A stretch of 64,000 nucleotides of DNA from Arthrobacter castelli DSM 16402. GTDB taxonomy: Bacteria > Actinomycetota > Actinomycetes > Actinomycetales > Micrococcaceae. The translations under genes and the position numbers were made by a program. The stretch spans positions 186,001 through 250,000 of the forward strand of contig NZ_AUMN01000002.1 of assembly GCF_000430705.1 (NCBI RefSeq). Reading direction: 5' to 3'. Positions 1 through 7,432 of this stretch are shown here, in pieces. How positions within the stretch are numbered: the first letter of the stretch is position 1; each line of letters starts with the position of its first letter. The notes beneath the pieces were generated by a model that saw only the letters and a list, made by a program, of their open reading frames with translations, was not told the DNA's origin and searched no databases.

Positions 1-711
1 AACCGGTCCGAGGGATCCCAGATCGGCTCCACCCGGCGATGGGGTGGACTCAATGGTGTTCAGGAAGGCAATGATGTCCTGCTTTCCTTGCGGGCTGATC
101 GTCGCGTCGTTGAATACCGGCATATTCTGCGGCCCGGTGATCATGGCCTCATAAACATGGACATCTTCCACACCGGCCAGCTGCGGCGCGAACTTGCCGC
201 GCGTCAGTGCGCCGCCGGCGCCGGCAGCGTTGTGGCACATTGCGCAGTTGACCCGGAACAGCTGCCCGCCGTTGCCGGGGTCGGCATCGGACGTGTCAAG
301 CGCCTTTTCACCGGGAATAGCGGGGCCGGGACCGAGGGAGGCCACGTAAGCGGCCATCTGCCGGGTCTCTTCTTCGTTGAACTGCGGAGGCTTCTCCTTT
401 GCCTGCGGGCCCTGCATCTGCAACGGCATGCGTCCGGTGCCCACCTGGAAATGCACGGCGGCGGCTCCCACGCCGACCAGCGATGGGCCGGTTTCAGTGC
501 CCTGCCCGCTCATGCCGTGGCAGGTGGCGCAATTGGCGACGAAGAGTTTCTTGCCTTCCTCGACGTCTTCGGCGGTGTAGGGCGACGACTGGGCTTTGGC
601 TTCATTGGCCCCGCTGGCAACCGCGTAGAGACCACCAGTGAGCAGGAGCCCCATCAGCAGCAGCGCAATCGCTGCCAATGGGTGACGTCGCCGTTGCGAT
701 AATGCCTTCAC
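1..711 (-). CDS. qcrC: Cytochrome bc1 complex diheme cytochrome c subunit QcrC (3' end outside window)
   Basis: Diheme cytochrome c subunit of the actinobacterial bcc-aa3 supercomplex, which passes electrons from the Rieske/cyt b part to the aa3 oxidase at the outer face of the membrane. The reading frame is open to the window edge, so only the first 237 residues are present and the usual C-terminal anchor is missing. Visible features are a basic N-terminus followed by a membrane anchor (about residues 12-33) and two CxxCH heme sites, CATCH at 62-66 and CAMCH at 157-161. The GTG start at 711 has AAAGGA about 10 bases upstream. The gene follows ctaE on the same strand with an 87-base gap, the standard ctaE-qcrCAB order. 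The two heme motifs in this position make the call firm. Confidence 0.95.
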   Translation of the reverse strand, partial: MKALSQRRRHPLAAIALLLMGLLLTGGLYAVASGANEAKAQSSPYTAEDVEEGKKLFVANCATCHGMSGQGTETGPSLVGVGAAAVHFQVGTGRMPLQMQGPQAKEKPPQFNEEETRQMAAYVASLGPGPAIPGEKALDTSDADPGNGGQLFRVNCAMCHNAAGAGGALTRGKFAPQLAGVEDVHVYEAMITGPQNMPVFNDATISPQGKQDIIAFLNTIESTPSPGGADLGSLGPV

Positions 712-798
712 GTGGTGGTTCCTTTGGTCTCTCGGAGCTTCGTGCGCCTCGGCGCTCTTTCAAATTCTGCCTCTTGTAGAAAAAGAGTCAAGTAAGGA

Positions 799-1437
799 CT
801 ACTTCAGGAAGTAGATGATGATGAACAGAGCCACCCAGACAACATCGACGAAGTGCCAGTAATACGAGGTGACGATGGCGGAAGTCGCTTCGAAGTGGCC
901 AAACTTCTTAGCGGCATAGGCCCGGCCAATAATCAGCAGGAAAGCGATCAGGCCACCAATCACGTGCAGACCGTGGAAACCGGTGGTGATGTAGAAGGCC
1001 GATCCGTACGAGTTGGAGGACAGCGATACGCCGTCGGAGACCAGATGCGCGTACTCGTAGGCCTGCACAGACACGAAGATCGCACCCAGAAGGAATGTGA
1101 GCAGGAACCACTCGACCATGCCCCATCGGGCAATATTGAACACCCCGCCGGTGCGGCGGGGCTGCAGCCGTTCAGCGGCAAACACACCGAACTGGCAGGT
1201 GAATGAGCTGGACACCAGGATGAGGGTATTAGCCAGCGCATACGGAACGTTAAGGTGTGCCGATTCCGTCGCCCACATCTCAGGTGCGGTCGAGCGCAGC
1301 GTGAAGTACATGGCGAACAGTCCGGCGAAGAACATGAGCTCGCTGGACAGCCATACAACGGTTCCAACGGAAACCATGTTCGGGCGGTTCAGCGTGGGGT
1401 TCGCCGGGGAGCTGGGGGCATGGGTTGCTGTCGTCAC
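799..1437 (-). CDS. ctaE: Cytochrome c oxidase subunit III
   Basis: Heme-copper oxidase subunit III, a membrane subunit of the aa3 terminal oxidase. The protein has the family's N-terminal pattern [18 protein letters not shown] and several hydrophobic segments, ending in a helix with [12 protein letters not shown] place the start at the GTG at 1437 (MTTATHAP...) because family members begin close to this sequence. The frame stays open to a GTG at 1482, and an ATG at 1443 is also possible. No strong ribosome site separates these choices. The gene diverges from trpD and precedes qcrC. The length of 212 aa fits the family. Confidence 0.93.
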   Translation of the reverse strand: MTTATHAPSSPANPTLNRPNMVSVGTVVWLSSELMFFAGLFAMYFTLRSTAPEMWATESAHLNVPYALANTLILVSSSFTCQFGVFAAERLQPRRTGGVFNIARWGMVEWFLLTFLLGAIFVSVQAYEYAHLVSDGVSLSSNSYGSAFYITTGFHGLHVIGGLIAFLLIIGRAYAAKKFGHFEATSAIVTSYYWHFVDVVWVALFIIIYFLK

Positions 1438-1598
1438 ATAAGCCATTATGGCCGTAAAAGCTGCTCCAGCCCAACCCGACACAAGGATTGAAGGGAACTT
1501 TTTCTACAAAGGCGCGAAATTCCAGCGGTACATTCATCACACAACGCCATATTCGACCGTATTCGGTGCTCAACCTCATACATAGCTAGCATCTAAGG

Positions 1599-2657
1599 GT
1601 GAGCACTTCAGCATCGCCCCAGCCCCAGACAACTCCGACGTGGCCCCGGTTGCTGACGGCCTTGATCTCAGGACGGGATCTCAGCGCCGAAGACAGCCGC
1701 TGGGCCATGAACACCATTATGGAAGGCGCTGCCTCGGATGTGCAGATTGCTTCGTTCCTGACAGCGCTGAGGGCCAAAGGGGAGACGGTCGCCGAACTCA
1801 CCGGCCTCGTCGAAGCCATGCTGGACAACGCCCGGCCTATCGAAATTGCCGGCCCCTCACTGGATATCGTCGGCACCGGCGGTGACCGGCTGAATACCGT
1901 CAACATTTCCACCATGTCGGCCTTGGTGTGTGCCGGTGCCGGCGCCAGGGTCGTTAAACATGGCAACCGGGCGGCTTCATCCTCGTCGGGCTCCGCCGAT
2001 GTTTTAGAGGCGCTGGGAGTCCGGCTGGATCTGCCCATCGAGGGTGTGGCCCAGGCGGTGAATGCGGCCAACATCACCTTCTGCTTTGCCCAGATGTTCC
2101 ACCCCTCGATGCGTTTCGCCGCAGCGGCCCGATCTCAACTGGGCGTGGCCACGGCGTTCAACTTCCTCGGCCCACTGATCAACCCGGCCCATGTGACCGC
2201 CTCAGCCGTCGGCGTTGCGGATCCGGTCATGGCCCCGCTGATGGCCGGGGTCTTTGCAACACGCGGCTGCCGTGCGCTGGTCTTCCGTGGCGACGACGGC
2301 TTGGACGAGATGACGACCACCGGCCGCTCCAGGGTGTGGGAAGTCCGCGACGGCTCGGTCACTGAGCAGATCTTCGATCCGGCGATCCTCGGTATCAAAC
2401 GCGCAACTGTCGACGACCTGCGCGGGGGCGACGCCGGCCACAACGCCGAAGTGGCACGTCGGGTGCTGGCCGGGGAACCGGGGCCCGTGCACGACGCCGT
2501 CGTGCTCAATGCGGCAGCTGGATTGGTGGCCTTCGACGAGTCAGCTTCCGGCACGCTTGACGAAAGGATGAAAGCTGCGGCCTGGAGGGCACGCCAGGCG
2601 ATCGCCGACGGCGCCGCGGCAGGTGCGCTGCAGCGCTGGGTAGAAGCCACCGCGTAG
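1599..2657 (+). CDS. trpD: Anthranilate phosphoribosyltransferase
   Basis: Transfers phosphoribose from PRPP to anthranilate in tryptophan synthesis. Diagnostic motifs are the PRPP-binding GTGGD at residues 92-96 followed by NTVNIST, and [15 protein letters not shown] beginning at 120. The 352-aa length is normal. The GTG start has no ribosome site. Instead TAGCAT (1587-1592) lies six bases upstream, the arrangement of a leaderless transcript. trpD stands alone, divergent from ctaE, which is its usual place in Micrococcaceae-like genomes away from the other trp genes. Confidence 0.95.
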   Translation: MSTSASPQPQTTPTWPRLLTALISGRDLSAEDSRWAMNTIMEGAASDVQIASFLTALRAKGETVAELTGLVEAMLDNARPIEIAGPSLDIVGTGGDRLNTVNISTMSALVCAGAGARVVKHGNRAASSSSGSADVLEALGVRLDLPIEGVAQAVNAANITFCFAQMFHPSMRFAAAARSQLGVATAFNFLGPLINPAHVTASAVGVADPVMAPLMAGVFATRGCRALVFRGDDGLDEMTTTGRSRVWEVRDGSVTEQIFDPAILGIKRATVDDLRGGDAGHNAEVARRVLAGEPGPVHDAVVLNAAAGLVAFDESASGTLDERMKAAAWRARQAIADGAAAGALQRWVEATA

Positions 2658-2686
2658 AAGCAGCCCGACCTGGACTCAAGTATGAC

Positions 2687-2968
2687 TCAGCCTTCCAACC
2701 CCAGCGAAAAAGCGGCGTCCAAATCGTGCTGCGAGTATGAGCGGAAAGAGATGTGGGTGGTGGTTGCCACAACTCCGGAGACCTTGGAGAGCCGGTCGGC
2801 GATCACGTCGGCCAGTTCCTCGTGCTCGCGCACCCGTGCAATGGCAATAAGGTCCCACTCTCCGGTGACCGAATAGACTTCGCTGATGCCGTCCAGCCCG
2901 GAAATTTCCTCGGCCGATTCGGGAATCCTTGACGCGTCGGTCTTGATCAGGACGATAGCGGTAACCAT
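2687..2968 (-). CDS. Lrp/AsnC-type ligand-binding (RAM) domain protein
   Basis: Small 93-aa protein made only of the Lrp/AsnC effector-binding domain, without a DNA-binding domain. It begins MVTAIVLIKTD and contains VTGEWDLIAIARV and the terminal THISFRSYSQHDLD typical of stand-alone RAM proteins. Such proteins may bind amino acids or modulate other Lrp-type regulators; which ligand applies here is unknown. The ATG at 2968 was chosen because AAGGAAAGG lies just upstream, although the frame is open further. It is convergent with trpD, with 29 bases between the stops. The trpD/Lrp neighbourhood is common in actinobacteria. Confidence 0.85.
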   Translation of the reverse strand: MVTAIVLIKTDASRIPESAEEISGLDGISEVYSVTGEWDLIAIARVREHEELADVIADRLSKVSGVVATTTHISFRSYSQHDLDAAFSLGLEG

Positions 2969-3032
2969 GGTGGCCTTTCCTTCAGTGAACGTCTCGCTGC
3001 GCATTCAACGGCCGCCGCCATGCGCTCATCAC

Positions 3033-3410
3033 TCATGATCGGCCGGGGCGTTGACGGGAAATACGCTTCGACACCAGAGTACCTATCAAGCGGTGGCCGA
3101 GCAGCACCACACCCAGGAATCCGGCGGTAACCAGTTGAAAGGCGAAGGCGAGGCCCCCTCCAGTGAGCCCGCGGAGCACCAGGCCACCGGCCACGGCCAC
3201 CACCCACACGACGACGCCGGTTGGCCAGATGGTCAAAGGGGAGCGCCACGCGCGACTGAGCAGCCACCCCGCTGCCGCCGCCGTGAGAAATGGCCATGCA
3301 GTGGCGAGCACACCTGCCACCGAGACTCCGTGTTCATGAGTATCCCGGCCGATTGACGCAAAGAGCAGGATGACAATGACATCGGCGACGGCGGCAACTA
3401 TGACGGGCAT
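3033..3410 (-). CDS. DUF3054 family membrane protein
   Basis: Predicted 125-aa integral membrane protein with about four hydrophobic segments. The blocks IGRDTHEHG, TAWPFLTAAAAGWLL, RAWRSPLTIWPTGVVVW and GLTGGGLAFAFQLV match the DUF3054 family as I remember it. The function is not known. The ATG at 3410 is supported by TAGGCT (minus-strand 3423-3418) placed seven bases upstream, a leaderless arrangement that recurs in this window. The longer open frame to 3530 overlaps the repeat array and has no family support. It diverges from the SatD-like operon and shares its upstream region. Confidence 0.75.
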   Translation of the reverse strand: MPVIVAAVADVIVILLFASIGRDTHEHGVSVAGVLATAWPFLTAAAAGWLLSRAWRSPLTIWPTGVVVWVVAVAGGLVLRGLTGGGLAFAFQLVTAGFLGVVLLGHRLIGTLVSKRISRQRPGRS

Positions 3411-3478
3411 GTCCACCAGCCTATAGGTGGTGCACCGGATACGCTGGTCAGGCCGGAGTCCCCTGCACACCGAAGAAG

Positions 3479-3577
3479 TTGGAACATCCTGTACCACCCG
3501 GAGGGGTTGTAAACCAAGATACAAACTCATACGCTTGTAGCAATAGATACAAACGCTAGGGATTGTAAATCATGTAC
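3479..3577. promoter_or_regulatory. 28-bp-periodic array of TTGTA-N8-TACAA palindromes
   Basis: Four sites start exactly 28 bases apart. They are 3479-3496 (TTGGA-N8-TACCA, one change per half), 3507-3524 (TTGTA-N8-TACAA, perfect), 3535-3552 (perfect) and a left half TTGTA at 3563-3567 whose right side runs over the ATG at 3572. The two perfect copies also share the context AGATACAAAC. A possible -35 (TTGTAG, 3535-3540) and -10 (TAGGGA, 3557-3562) lie inside the array, so a bound protein would block transcription. The most economical reading is an operator bound by the HTH protein encoded immediately downstream, but nothing in the sequence proves that. Confidence 0.7.
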
Positions 3578-4153
3578 GCAATGACAATAGACCAACGAGC
3601 ATCCCGCACCAGCGACGATCTGGTGGAGCCGCTGCTGCAGCGGCTGCACGGCTCCGTTCCTGTCGTCCGGCACTTCGAACGCACGGCAGGGGACGAGACG
3701 CAGGGGCTGCTGGATGATCCTTCCGCCGTCGTCCAACTGGCGTTGGAGTTGGCACAGACCGACCACTGGAGTGTGGGGATCGGGGTGGGGGAGGTGAAGA
3801 TGCCGCTGCCTGCCAGCACCCGGGCAGCGGCCGGACCGGCCCTTGAATATGCCCGGACCGCGGTGGAGGATGCCAAGCACGCGGGCGGACACATCTGTGT
3901 CCGTGGTGAACATCCGGCGTGCGGCGACGTCGACGCCGTCCTGCAACTACTCGGGGCCTTGTCGCTGAAACGCTCAGCAGCGGCTGTGGAGGCGGGTAGC
4001 TTGCTGGCCGGGGGCGCCACCCAGCAGGAGATCGCCTCCCGCTTGGGGATCACCCAGCAGGCCGTATCTGCCCGGCTGCGGGCCGGGCTGTGGCAGGAGG
4101 ACCAGCGCGTCCGCCAGCTGGCCGTGCGGCGCCTGGAGGAGGCAGCGGAATGA
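3572..4153 (+). CDS. SatD-like protein with C-terminal HTH
   Basis: Protein of 193 aa. The N-terminal part resembles the SatD family: ITxDQRASR at the start, FERTAGDETQGLLDDP, then GIGVGEVKMPLPASTRAAAGPA and AxxxARTAVEDAK. A helix-turn-helix follows near residues 147-170 (TQQEIASRLGITQQAVSARLR). The family takes its name from a Streptococcus acid-tolerance operon and has no established biochemical role. The start codon ATG 3572 lies inside the last unit of the upstream repeat array; ATG 3581 is an alternative. Its stop overlaps the start of the next membrane-protein gene (ATGA at 4150-4153), so the two are probably translated together. Autoregulation through the array is an inference. Confidence 0.7.
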   Translation: MYAMTIDQRASRTSDDLVEPLLQRLHGSVPVVRHFERTAGDETQGLLDDPSAVVQLALELAQTDHWSVGIGVGEVKMPLPASTRAAAGPALEYARTAVEDAKHAGGHICVRGEHPACGDVDAVLQLLGALSLKRSAAAVEAGSLLAGGATQQEIASRLGITQQAVSARLRAGLWQEDQRVRQLAVRRLEEAAE

Positions 4154-4680
4154 CTATTGCCAGTGTGGTTCTACTGGCCGTGCTGGCCATCGCCGCGGCA
4201 CCGCTGTACTTCCGGAAATATGACGAAGCCGGAACGGTGCGGACGCGCATTCTGCCGGTCGTGCTGCTCGTCCTGCTTGGACTGTCCGCACTGGCGGGTG
4301 TCCTCGGCAGCACCACGGCGGGAGCGGCTGCCTATTGCGTGGCAGTCTTGGCGGCCGGACTGGGCGGCGGGCCGGTCACTGTGGCCATTCTGCAGATTTC
4401 CTACAACCGCGAGCATCCCGACAATCACCAGGATGTCAGTGAAGCTCCGGTGCTGCGCGGCGGGGCCTGGATTGGATTCCTGGAGCGCGTGGCCATCAGT
4501 GGCACGCTGCTGGCCGGGTGGCCGGAAGGCATGGCTGTCGTGCTGGCCGTCAAGGGATTAGGCCGCTACTCCGAACTGGGCAGTTCCGCCGGTGTGGCGG
4601 AGCGCTTTATTCTCGGCACCTTCGCCAGCGTATTGTGGGCGGCCGCCGTAACCGGCGTGGGCTGGATGAGCATCGCCTGA
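4150..4680 (+). CDS. Membrane protein paired with SatD-like gene
   Basis: A 176-aa protein with about five hydrophobic segments, the first at residues 2-17. The segment with GFLERVAISGTLLAG, KGLGRYSEL and AERFILGTFASVLWA resembles, from memory, a conserved block in membrane proteins encoded beside satD-like genes in other bacteria, where it is sometimes fused to DUF3307. ATG 4150 overlaps the preceding stop by four bases (ATGA), which decides the start. The function is unknown. The tight coupling suggests the SatD-like protein and this one act together. Confidence 0.65.
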   Translation: MTIASVVLLAVLAIAAAPLYFRKYDEAGTVRTRILPVVLLVLLGLSALAGVLGSTTAGAAAYCVAVLAAGLGGGPVTVAILQISYNREHPDNHQDVSEAPVLRGGAWIGFLERVAISGTLLAGWPEGMAVVLAVKGLGRYSELGSSAGVAERFILGTFASVLWAAAVTGVGWMSIA

Positions 4681-4689
4681 CAAGCCCGA

Positions 4690-4706
4690 AGGGGCGGAGG
4701 GCCCCT
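4690..4706. terminator. Hairpin between convergent genes
   Basis: AGGGGC (4690-4695) and GCCCCT (4701-4706) form a six-base-pair stem that also covers the stop codon of the PLP enzyme on the minus strand. A short A run follows on the plus strand rather than a T run, so this is at best a weak convergent terminator. Confidence 0.35.
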
Positions 4707-5961
4707 AAAAATAGGAACGGGCGATTCCCACCACCCGGTCGTCATCGTCGACGAGCAGGGGAGCGGACCATCGCTGATGCAGGGTGCAGGGATGGGAGAT
4801 CGCCAAGGTCACCAGGTCGCCCGGCTGGGCCGGGTCGTCGTCGGGCACTTGGATGAAGGCATGCTGGTCGTTCAGCTCAAACACATTCCAATTGGAAACG
4901 TCCCGTCGTTCGGATCCTTCAAACGGCACAGCGCTTCTGGGAAGCGGCAGGCCTGAGTCCGAGTTCACGTCCCTGCGACCGGCCCCTGCAATGATCAAGC
5001 CGGGCTCGGGGCGGGAGAGAATCTGCGCCCACACTTCAATACTGGGAAGCAGTTGGCCCACGGACTCATTGCGCCCGCTGTCCAAGGGGGAGCGGCGGGC
5101 GTAGAAATCCGAATCGTGGGTCAAGTACGCGCCCGACCGGATGATGGTCGAAACCTCCAGACCGGGGAAATTATCGGGACCGAGCACCTCGGACACGCAG
5201 TCGAAATACAGGCTGCCGCCGGCGCTGGCGATGGCCGGAGCGTCCGCCCTGCAATCACCGGCGACGATCCGCAGCGCTTCGGCCATGCCTTCCAGGTACT
5301 GCTTCACGGCCGCCACGTCTTCTTGAGTCCGGCCATGTGAAACGGAGCCCTCATAGCCGCCAACACCCCGCAGCTTCAGGTGCTTCGACTGCCTGACCGC
5401 CCTGGCCACATTGGCCGCCTCTTCCAGGGAGCGCACCCCGGCCCGCCCCCCGGAGTGCCCGATCTCGATGACGACGTCGAGACCTTCTGTGGCATTCCGG
5501 TCGAGAATTTTCACGCCCCGCAGCGAATCCACATAGCAAATGAAGCGCCGGTCCGCGCCGGCCTGCCAGGCCGAGATGTCGCGGATAAACGCTGGTTCCA
5601 GCACTTCGTTGGCCAGGAATATACTGTCAGCTCCGGCGGCCATGAACACCCGCGCCTGAAACGGGTTGGCAATGGTGACGCCCCAAATTCCTGCCGCTTC
5701 GGCCATGCCTGCCAGCGCGGGGGACATCGACGTCTTGAGATGCGGGGCGATCTGCACATCATGGGAACGTGCATACCGGGACATCAGGTCGGCATTATGC
5801 TCGACGGCGGACCGCCGCAAGGTCATCGCCGGCCAGCTGAAACCTCCGCTGAGGAGGGGACGTTGCTGTGCAGCGAATTCGGCCCAGGTCAGATCCGCGG
5901 CATCAGCAGGGAGCCCCTTGTAGCGGAAGCCAATCCGCTCGTCGTCGAACGTTGTGATCAT
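4705..5961 (-). CDS. Amino acid deaminase / D-serine dehydratase-like PLP enzyme
   Basis: Fold-type III PLP enzyme of 418 aa with an alanine-racemase-like N-terminal barrel and a DSD1-like C-terminal domain. The PLP lysine is K76 in APHLKTSMSP. H390 and C392 in SHPCTLHQRW correspond to the zinc-binding pair of eukaryotic-type D-serine dehydratase. GGSLYFDCVSEV and EVSTIIRSGAYLTHDS are family blocks. It probably deaminates or cleaves a D-hydroxy amino acid; the exact substrate cannot be read from sequence. ATG 5961 has GGAG eight bases upstream. It stands alone, convergent with the SatD pair. Confidence 0.85.
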   Translation of the reverse strand: MITTFDDERIGFRYKGLPADAADLTWAEFAAQQRPLLSGGFSWPAMTLRRSAVEHNADLMSRYARSHDVQIAPHLKTSMSPALAGMAEAAGIWGVTIANPFQARVFMAAGADSIFLANEVLEPAFIRDISAWQAGADRRFICYVDSLRGVKILDRNATEGLDVVIEIGHSGGRAGVRSLEEAANVARAVRQSKHLKLRGVGGYEGSVSHGRTQEDVAAVKQYLEGMAEALRIVAGDCRADAPAIASAGGSLYFDCVSEVLGPDNFPGLEVSTIIRSGAYLTHDSDFYARRSPLDSGRNESVGQLLPSIEVWAQILSRPEPGLIIAGAGRRDVNSDSGLPLPRSAVPFEGSERRDVSNWNVFELNDQHAFIQVPDDDPAQPGDLVTLAISHPCTLHQRWSAPLLVDDDDRVVGIARSYF

Positions 5962-6026
5962 CGCACCGTCTCCGTCTCGGCTGGGAGTCTTGTGGCGAGT
6001 CTACCGTCACGTGGCCGTGGCCGTCT

Positions 6027-6488
6027 TCAGTCGAACCACGTGTCCGGGGGACCGAGGTAGAGCAGGAAAGAGAACACGGCTGCCGCTGCCACCAGCGCCG
6101 TCACAACTGCAGCGAGCGGATGCCGCAGCACCCACGCCTGCAGCGTCTCGAGTGGACCCTGCGCTTCCACGTCCGCCGGAGCGAGCCGCCACGAAGCGGA
6201 GAGCAGGCCACGCCTGTCCAAGGATTTCTCCGCCGGAATAGTGGCATAGGGAATCACCGCGGACACTAACGTCAGCACGCCTGTGCCGCGCTCCCACTTC
6301 TCGTTGACCCACGTGAAGCAGCCGACTATCACGTAGCAAATGAAAACGAACCCGTGCAGCCCGCCGCCGATGCTGACGCCGAGCTCCGTCGTCGCAGTCA
6401 CGTATTTCAGGAACATACCGATCAGCAGCAACGTCCATGTCACCGCTTCGGCCAGGGCGACGGTGCGGAATAAGGTTCGGGGAGCCAT
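6027..6488 (-). CDS. DUF3817 domain membrane protein
   Basis: Membrane protein of 153 aa. The N-terminal half shows the DUF3817 pattern (ALAEAVTWTLLLIGMFLKYV, then SIGGGLHGFVFICYVI). A C-terminal hydrophobic helix at about residues 122-146 ends in PPDTWFD. The function is unknown. ATG 6488 follows GAGG at a spacing of five. It lies upstream of the PLP enzyme on the same strand, but with 65 bases between them and its own ribosome site, so an operon is possible rather than certain. Confidence 0.8.
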   Translation of the reverse strand: MAPRTLFRTVALAEAVTWTLLLIGMFLKYVTATTELGVSIGGGLHGFVFICYVIVGCFTWVNEKWERGTGVLTLVSAVIPYATIPAEKSLDRRGLLSASWRLAPADVEAQGPLETLQAWVLRHPLAAVVTALVAAAAVFSFLLYLGPPDTWFD

Positions 6489-6626
6489 GCAGTCCTCAGA
6501 TAGGGGATGATCAGTACCAAACTATCGATCTTCCGGTGCCCGAGGCGAACTGCCCCGCAAGGGCCAGCCACCGCTTAGAATGATGTCTGGGTCCTGCCAT
6601 CCGGAACTGCAGAAGAAGGTGCTCTC

Positions 6627-7313
6627 CTGATACGCGTCATCAGTTACAACTTGCGCAAGCACCGTGCCCGCGGCGAGCTGGAAGCCCTGGCCCGGGACTT
6701 TGATGCCGATCTGATCTGCCTGCAGGAGTGCCGGACTGAGGATCTGCCTGACATGCTCGGCACCCTCCAGCTGGCGGACACCACTAAGACCAACCGGCTG
6801 GGTTTGGCTGTCTACGCCCGCAAAGACCGCTTTACCATCAACGAGACACAATCCTTCGCGCTCAAGAAGTCCCTGCACGACAGGCTACTTTCACCCGCCC
6901 ACGAGCGGCTCATCGGAACATCAGTGATGGACAACGAGACGAAGCATGAAGTGGTGATCGGAACCTTCCACGCAGCCCCTCTGACCGCTTCGAACTCCTT
7001 GCGCCGGCACCAAATACATCACGCCCACTCGGAATTGCACAGCTTGGGGGGAGTGGCCGCCGCAACACTCATGGTGGGGGATTTCAACTACCCCTTCTTT
7101 ACCAGGAATCTCAACGCGCACATGGAACAGTCGGGCTACGATCTCTCGCTGAGCGATGAGCGGACCTACACCCGGTACATCGTCTTTCGCGGACATTTCG
7201 ATTTCGCCACATCGCAGGGGATACGCGTCGGCAGTGTTGAGACATTGCCACGCGGCGATTCCGATCACCGGCCGATCCTGATCACTGCCGAATATATGCC
7301 GGCCGGCGAATAG
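6627..7313 (+). CDS. Endonuclease/exonuclease/phosphatase family protein
   Basis: Metal-dependent phosphodiesterase or nuclease fold. The conserved metal and catalytic motifs are LICLQEC (Gln-Glu), VGDFNYPF (Asp-x-Asn) and the C-terminal SDHRPI (Ser-Asp-His). The substrate is unknown. The start is unusual. The family begins RVISYNLRKHRA, which is fully encoded here, but the position where an initiator Met is expected is ATA (6630-6632), with CTG at 6627 just before it. AGAAGG lies seven bases upstream of that CTG. The first standard start is TTG 6651, which would remove the first beta strand. I therefore give CTG 6627 as the likely near-cognate start, with TTG 6651 as the conservative alternative. 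Confidence 0.75.
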   Translation: MIRVISYNLRKHRARGELEALARDFDADLICLQECRTEDLPDMLGTLQLADTTKTNRLGLAVYARKDRFTINETQSFALKKSLHDRLLSPAHERLIGTSVMDNETKHEVVIGTFHAAPLTASNSLRRHQIHHAHSELHSLGGVAAATLMVGDFNYPFFTRNLNAHMEQSGYDLSLSDERTYTRYIVFRGHFDFATSQGIRVGSVETLPRGDSDHRPILITAEYMPAGE

Positions 7314-7393
7314 CTCTTCAGCTGAATGCACGATTCCAGGGTGAAGGCCGTACGGCACCAACCAACCCGACCTGTACGACGTCGGAGCTTAAA

Positions 7394-7430
7394 TCCTGCG
7401 GGCGGGGCGCTCCCGGCACCGCCCGCAGGA
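7394..7430. terminator. Strong bidirectional hairpin
   Basis: TCCTGCGGGCG (7394-7404) and CGCCCGCAGGA (7420-7430) form a perfect 11-bp stem between two convergent genes. On the minus strand the hairpin is followed by TTTAAG, and on plus by CACTAAT. It could end both transcripts. Confidence 0.75.
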
Positions 7431-7432
7431 CA

